37,533 nt of DNA from Saprospiraceae bacterium (lineage in GTDB: Bacteria > Bacteroidota > Bacteroidia > Chitinophagales > Saprospiraceae): the NCBI GenBank assembly GCA_013214355.1, contig JABSSL010000028.1, forward strand, positions 57,297 to 94,829, given 5' to 3'. Below the pieces are notes generated by a model. The model worked only from the letters and a program-made list of their open reading frames with translations, did not search any database and was not told the DNA's origin. Within the stretch, counting starts at the first letter, position 1; each line of letters opens with the position of its first letter. This document shows positions 33,901-37,533 of this stretch, piece after piece. The translations under genes were made by a program, and so were the position numbers.

Positions 33901-36900
33901 TCAGAGAGTCTAGCCATATTCCACCTGGTGGAGAAGCATTAGGGAGTTGGAAAGGTCCATCCGTAATGCATATGGTATCAGCAGGTCCAAGATCTATCAC
34001 TGGAATCGTATCTACAATAAAAGTATCTCGAACTACCGTATTACCACATTCATTGTAGGCCGTTAAGGAGTAGATGTACGTCCCAGCTCCTACGTAAAGA
34101 ATGTCGGTGGGATTTAGATCAGCGGAGGTAGCAGGACTGCCGCCGGGAAAATCCCATCTTACACTATCTAATCGGTATTCGAAATAATCGATGGTTGGGG
34201 TGAGCGTTACTTCTTCACAAAAGCGATCCACTCCGGTCAGTGATGGCTGCGGCACCGTTAAAATAGTCACCGTATCCTGCCAACTCAGCTCTCCACAAAT
34301 TTCATTGAACACCCTTTGGGTAATAATATACTGACCCGTATCCTGGAAAACAAAAGTAGGCTCCACCAGTTGGGGATCAAATTCTACATTTTGCCCAAAA
34401 GGGCCACTGACACTCCACTCAAAATTCAGGCTATCTCCTTTTGTTAGGTTCTCAACGCTTATGGTGTGAGGTAGTTCGCAACTAAAGTCTGAACTCAATA
34501 CCGCGTCGACCTCGATAGGTGCCAGGACCGCAAAACTCTGGCTACTAGAATCCACACCGCACCGGTTATAAGCTAATAAAGTGACGGTATAGATGCCAGC
34601 GGTATCATAAAAGACTTCATCGGGGAATAGATCGGTAGAACTAAGCGGAGATCCTCCTGGAAATAACCAACGTACTGAATCAATCCGGTTGGCATCGCCA
34701 TAGGTGGGGTTAGGTCGAATGAGCGCCTCTCCACAGTAATCTGAAATTGCCGCCAAGTCTGTCACCGGTAGCTCACTCACCAAAACGGTATCTTGCCAAA
34801 AGATTGGTTCACAAACCGGGTTGCTAATCTCCGCTTCAATGATGTATATCCCGGTATCAGGAAAAGTGAGTGCAGGCGCAATGGCTGTTGGATCACTGAT
34901 CTCCACTTGTCCTAGACCGGTAGCACTCCATTGGTAGGACAGACTGTCTCCCGTGGAGTTATTACTAATGGTAATCACATCACCACGACAGGCAAAGGTA
35001 CTGTCCAAAGTAATCGCTAAACTCGGACCTTCAAAAATTTGGAAAGTACGTTCTGCCGAAAATTGACCACATTCATTATAGACGGTTACCACGACCGAAT
35101 AGCTCCCCGACTCATCGATATTGACAATTCCCGGAAACAGCGCCGTTGAGCTAGTAACATCTGCTTCGGCTGGGAAAACCCAACGTACAGAATCTATAAA
35201 GCTCGTATCGCTATACGTAGGTACGACCTGAAAAGCCGCCGTCTCACAAAAATCCTCAATCTCTTCAAAGGCCACCTCGGGCGAATCACTGATGCGAATA
35301 TTGAAAGTTTGTGTGAGCGCTTCACAAACCGGGTTACTGACCGTGACGGTCAACTGATAGTCTCCAATGGGAGTATTCTCAAAACTGAAGACCGGATCGG
35401 CTATAGTAGCATCTGAAATTTGAATGAGCCCGCCGCTGCTTTCTTCCCAAGCATAGGAAAGATCATCCCCCGTAGAGTTATTGATAACCTCAATCCTGTC
35501 CACTCCCGTACAAGCAAAAGTGGTATCCAAGGAGATATCCAAATTGGGACCTTCCAGAATGCGAAAAGACTGTTCGGCAGTATCTGCTCCACAGGCATTG
35601 TACACTGTTACAGAAAAAGTGTAATCTCCCGGCTGGTTAATCGCGATTTCACCAGGATCTAATGCCGCTGAGGTTTGGGTAGCGGCCTCCGCAGGAAAAG
35701 TCCAGCGTACGGAGTCAATAAAGTCTTCATTACTGTAAGCGACTATGGGTTGAATCAAAGCCGTTTCACAAAAATCCTCGATAGCCCCTAGGGTCACGGA
35801 AGGAGTTTCGCTTACGCGAATATTGAAAGTTTGGGTCAACCCATCACAGACGGGATTTGTAACCGTGACGGTAAGCTGATAATCTCCAATGGGGGTATTG
35901 GCGAAGCTGAAAGTGGGTGTTTCGGCGTTTTCATCGGATATCTGAATCTGACCACCGCTGCTTTCTACCCAAGTATAGGAAAGATCATCTCCAGTGGAAT
36001 TATTGATCACATTGATCATACCAGAACCAGCGCAAACAAAGGAAGTATCTAGCGCTATATCTAGATTCGGTCCCTCTAAAATTCGGAAAGCTTGCGATGC
36101 CGTATCCTGTCCACAGGCATTATAAACGGTCAGAGCGAAGGTGTAATTTCCAGGTTGATTGATGGTAATTTGACCGGGATTAAAATCGCTAGAGGTCTGG
36201 ATGTCTGCCTCAGCAGGAAAGATCCAACGGACGGAATCGATGAAATCTTGGTCACTGTAAGTCGGAACAGGCACTATGCTTGCCGTTTCACAAAAATCCT
36301 CGATGGCCGCCAGGGTCACACTTGGTGTTTCACTAACGCGTATATCAAAAGTCTGGGTCAATCCATCACAGACGGGATTTGTAACCGTGACGGTAAGCTG
36401 ATAATCTCCGATGGGGGTATTAACAAAACTGAAAGTAGGCGTTGCTGAAGTCGCATCCGAAATTTGAATTTGGCCGTTGCTACTTTCCTCCCAAGTGTAA
36501 GATAAATCATCCCCTGTGGAATTATTAATCACCATGATAGACCCCGAGCCAGCACAGACAAAGGCGGTGTCCAGTTGAATATCCAAATTAGGCCCCTCCA
36601 AAATCCGGAAAGCTTGTTCCGCGGTATCCGTTCCGCAAGCATTATAGACCGTTACCGAAAAGGTATAATTTCCTGGCTGATCAATCGCTATTTCTCCAGG
36701 ATCTAATGCCGTTGAAGTCTGCACGTTTGCCTCCATAGGAAAGGTCCAGCGAACAGCGTCGATAAAATCGTCATTGCTATAAGTCGGGACAGGCAGAATA
36801 CGAGCCGTTTCACAAAAATCTTCGATGGCTGCTAATGTCACGGATGGGGTTTCACTCACCCGAATATCAAAAGTCTGCGTTAAGCCATCACACACCGGAT

Positions 36901-37533
36901 TACCCACGGTAACGGTCAATTGGTAATCCCCAATCGGCGTATTAGCAAAACTAAAAACAGGTCTTGCGGCATTGGCATCTGAGATCTGAATTTGCCCACC
37001 ACTACTCTCTTCCCAGGTGTACGCTAGATCATCTCCTGTAGAATTGTTAATCACATTGATCATACCGGAGCCAGAACATACAAAGGCGGTATCCAAAGAG
37101 ATATCTAGGTTAGGCCCCTCCAGCACTCGAAAAGATTGTTGCGCATTATTTTGTCCACAAGCATTGTATACGGTAACGGAAAAGGTATAATCGCCAGGCT
37201 GATCAATCGCAACTTCACCAGGGTCCAATGCCGTTGAAGTCTGCACGTTTGCCTCCATAGGAAAGGTCCAACGAACAGAGTCGATAAAATCTTCATTGCT
37301 ATAAGTTGGGACAGGCAGAATACGAGCCGTTTCACAAAAATCCTCAATCGTACCCAAGGTAACCGTGGGCGTCTCGCTCACGCGAATATCAAAGGTCTGC
37401 GTTAGACCATCACACACCGGATTACCCACGGTAACGGTCAATTGGTAATCTCCAATCGGCGTATTAGCAAAACTAAAAACAGGTCTTGCTGCGTTGACAT
37501 CTGAGATCTGAATTTGGCCACCACTACTCTCTT
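30971..37533 (-). CDS. Giant PKD/Ig-like repeat surface adhesin with gliding-motility C-terminal domain, 5' end outside window
   Basis: Open from the right edge of the window to TAA at 30971, at least 2187 codons; no true start is in the window. The right part is a tandem array of 174-aa Ig/PKD-like units (TPIGDYQLTVTV, NPVCDGLTQTF, FIDSVRWTFPMEA, YNACG, ILEGPNLDI), then diverged copies, then six PKD modules with WDFGDG-type cores (for example FDWDFGDGNTSEEENP), and two SPAGGW-type modules between. The C-terminal ~110 residues (GGLFIPNALEPDAP, FHIAVYARTGQLIWES, EGWDGTFRGRDLPPDTYTWKV, final SGFVYLIK) match the CHU_C gliding-motility-associated domain, a T9SS type B sorting signal. The repeats contain conserved Cys pairs. 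It is probably a cell-surface adhesin. Confidence 0.92.
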   Translation of the reverse strand, partial: ESSGGQIQISDVNAARPVFSFANTPIGDYQLTVTVGNPVCDGLTQTFDIRVSETPTVTLGTIEDFCETARILPVPTYSNEDFIDSVRWTFPMEANVQTSTALDPGEVAIDQPGDYTFSVTVYNACGQNNAQQSFRVLEGPNLDISLDTAFVCSGSGMINVINNSTGDDLAYTWEESSGGQIQISDANAARPVFSFANTPIGDYQLTVTVGNPVCDGLTQTFDIRVSETPSVTLAAIEDFCETARILPVPTYSNDDFIDAVRWTFPMEANVQTSTALDPGEIAIDQPGNYTFSVTVYNACGTDTAEQAFRILEGPNLDIQLDTAFVCAGSGSIMVINNSTGDDLSYTWEESSNGQIQISDATSATPTFSFVNTPIGDYQLTVTVTNPVCDGLTQTFDIRVSETPSVTLAAIEDFCETASIVPVPTYSDQDFIDSVRWIFPAEADIQTSSDFNPGQITINQPGNYTFALTVYNACGQDTASQAFRILEGPNLDIALDTSFVCAGSGMINVINNSTGDDLSYTWVESSGGQIQISDENAETPTFSFANTPIGDYQLTVTVTNPVCDGLTQTFNIRVSETPSVTLGAIEDFCETALIQPIVAYSNEDFIDSVRWTFPAEAATQTSAALDPGEIAINQPGDYTFSVTVYNACGADTAEQSFRILEGPNLDISLDTTFACTGVDRIEVINNSTGDDLSYAWEESSGGLIQISDATIADPVFSFENTPIGDYQLTVTVSNPVCEALTQTFNIRISDSPEVAFEEIEDFCETAAFQVVPTYSDTSFIDSVRWVFPAEADVTSSTALFPGIVNIDESGSYSVVVTVYNECGQFSAERTFQIFEGPSLAITLDSTFACRGDVITISNNSTGDSLSYQWSATGLGQVEISDPTAIAPALTFPDTGIYIIEAEISNPVCEPIFWQDTVLVSELPVTDLAAISDYCGEALIRPNPTYGDANRIDSVRWLFPGGSPLSSTDLFPDEVFYDTAGIYTVTLLAYNRCGVDSSSQSFAVLAPIEVDAVLSSDFSCELPHTISVENLTKGDSLNFEWSVSGPFGQNVEFDPQLVEPTFVFQDTGQYIITQRVFNEICGELSWQDTVTILTVPQPSLTGVDRFCEEVTLTPTIDYFEYRLDSVRWDFPGGSPATSADLNPTDILYVGAGTYIYSLTAYNECGNTVVRDTFIVDTIPVIDLGPADTICITDGPFQLPNASPPGGIWLDSLRRPGVVTEDGRFDPVLAMGGPTTVEYLYTVGVCEISTYKTVLVIDLSFVDGGPDVDACVSDSLILLSGGSPAGGWYEGPGVTDSIGFFSPAALGEGCYTLTYFYQLEGTDCVQGDDFTVCVRPLPVPEISVTDSICVNVPVPLFSVGSGEVAYEWLINDSLLYTMANPSHAFSDTGFQTVKLISISEFGCRDSISREVYVSGPPIAFFELDTLMGCAVLPVNATNLSLGYEFVTYTWDFGDGTQSNEEQPGTVFYDQGLQDTTYYISLLAQNHCGQSIHEDSVIVFPKPIARIDLSQERGCTPLDVEFNNFSQGLPDSFIWDLGIPGGIYTDSIPPDQSYLAPDSNNVFYNIQFIAINECGQDTVSRVIEVLPDDIRAFFSVDQQVGCEPFDVEFFNSTAPDTLINYDWFFGDGETDNVKNPMHTFFPRGDSSTTYTSVLIADNGCGRDSIAIPITVHPAPEVSFTVPPVNCARDSVPFTNTSLDVTGSIWSFGDGDTLLATSPTHFYQGEGTYQVDLTAFAVGTGCPNTYTDFVEIRPIPTASLSASPVFGCPPLQVNVSNTSLDANYFIWDYGDGNTDVGNPTQHTYTESGFYDIRLTATDDFGCSDDTVFSTIQVYPVPDVAFESFADQACGTPVEICLENMTVGAQGFDWDFGNGMTSTENSPCTIYDQVGTYPVQLTAQNEFLCTETLIDTVIVYGIPEASFELPPPPFCQGTQIVLDNTSSFADYAEWTLTDGFFSTEWSPTITLEELGDLGIQLIVGNGSGCTDTTENQVEVFPTPTALFTFVELAVQIPDVLPTSIQFIDKSSADAILFDWDFGDGNTSEEENPVHRYLSSYDKLVTHWVANMYGCTDTATALVDLDTLGGLFIPNALEPDAPSGSGKNTFLPRGIGLSEFHIAVYARTGQLIWESTSLDEEGMPDEGWDGTFRGRDLPPDTYTWKVHLAKYLDGSYWQGAPDRRGKLRKSGFVYLIK
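34830..37533 (-). repeat. Tandem 522-bp repeat array inside the adhesin gene
   Basis: Equivalent points of successive units fall at 35351, 35873, 36395, 36917 and 37439, exactly 522 bp (174 codons) apart. Copies at the right edge are nearly identical at nucleotide level (for example 36690-36830 against 37212-37352), whereas copies to the left are increasingly diverged. The array continues beyond the window. Confidence 0.9.

Noticed and set aside
34830-37533. CRISPR array or mobile-element repeats
   Set aside because: The 522-bp units are in frame, without spacers, and encode Ig/PKD-like domains of one protein.

Overview
The window looks like chromosomal DNA from a Bacteroidota bacterium, most plausibly a marine Saprospiria/Lewinella-type organism (taxonomy is inference). 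The evidence is a SusC/SusD pair, a second TonB-dependent receptor, two proteins with type IX secretion (T9SS) type A C-terminal sorting domains, a giant PKD-repeat protein with a gliding-motility-associated (type B) C-terminus, membrane-anchored LytTR and AraC regulators, and Bacteroidota-style -7 promoter motifs (TAnnTTTG). No rRNA, tRNA, CRISPR array, prophage or intact insertion sequence was seen.

Layout. (1) 68-9626, all on the minus strand: a four-TM LytTR regulator lies upstream of a co-directional cluster of TonB-dependent receptor, secreted T9SS-sorted alpha/beta hydrolase, parallel beta-helix lipoprotein, diheme c-type cytochrome lipoprotein and DinB-like protein. The cluster is closed by a strong bidirectional terminator at 844-894, with a small lipoprotein beyond it. 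Three 20-bp-phased direct repeats sit between the LytTR gene and the receptor gene. (2) 10122-16659, plus strand: a secreted YtcJ-type amidohydrolase, then a SusC/SusD pair whose leader contains a 49-nt hairpin. (3) 16912-21390, plus strand: a 1271-aa T9SS-secreted protein with a P-domain and a DUF1349 protein, each bounded by a terminator-like hairpin. (4) 21524-26561, minus strand: an alpha/beta hydrolase interrupted by one in-frame TAG, a seven-TM AraC regulator, a Rossmann-fold NAD(P)-binding protein, and a translationally coupled pair made of a UGSC-family protein (Cys form) and a thioredoxin-like fusion protein. (5) 26760-30886, plus strand: a divergent cupin/AraC regulator, a VLCAD/ACAD9-like acyl-CoA dehydrogenase and a coiled-coil protein of unknown role. 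(6) 30971 to the window end, minus strand: a giant, 5'-truncated surface adhesin with a tandem array of 522-bp repeats.

Functional picture (inference): most genes serve the cell envelope, namely outer-membrane uptake (two TonB systems), secreted hydrolases, periplasmic or surface redox proteins and adhesion. The most interesting parts are the LytTR-associated receptor/hydrolase/beta-helix/cytochrome module, the UGSC/thioredoxin-like pair opposite an AraC regulator, the SusC leader hairpin and the hydrolase with an in-frame stop.
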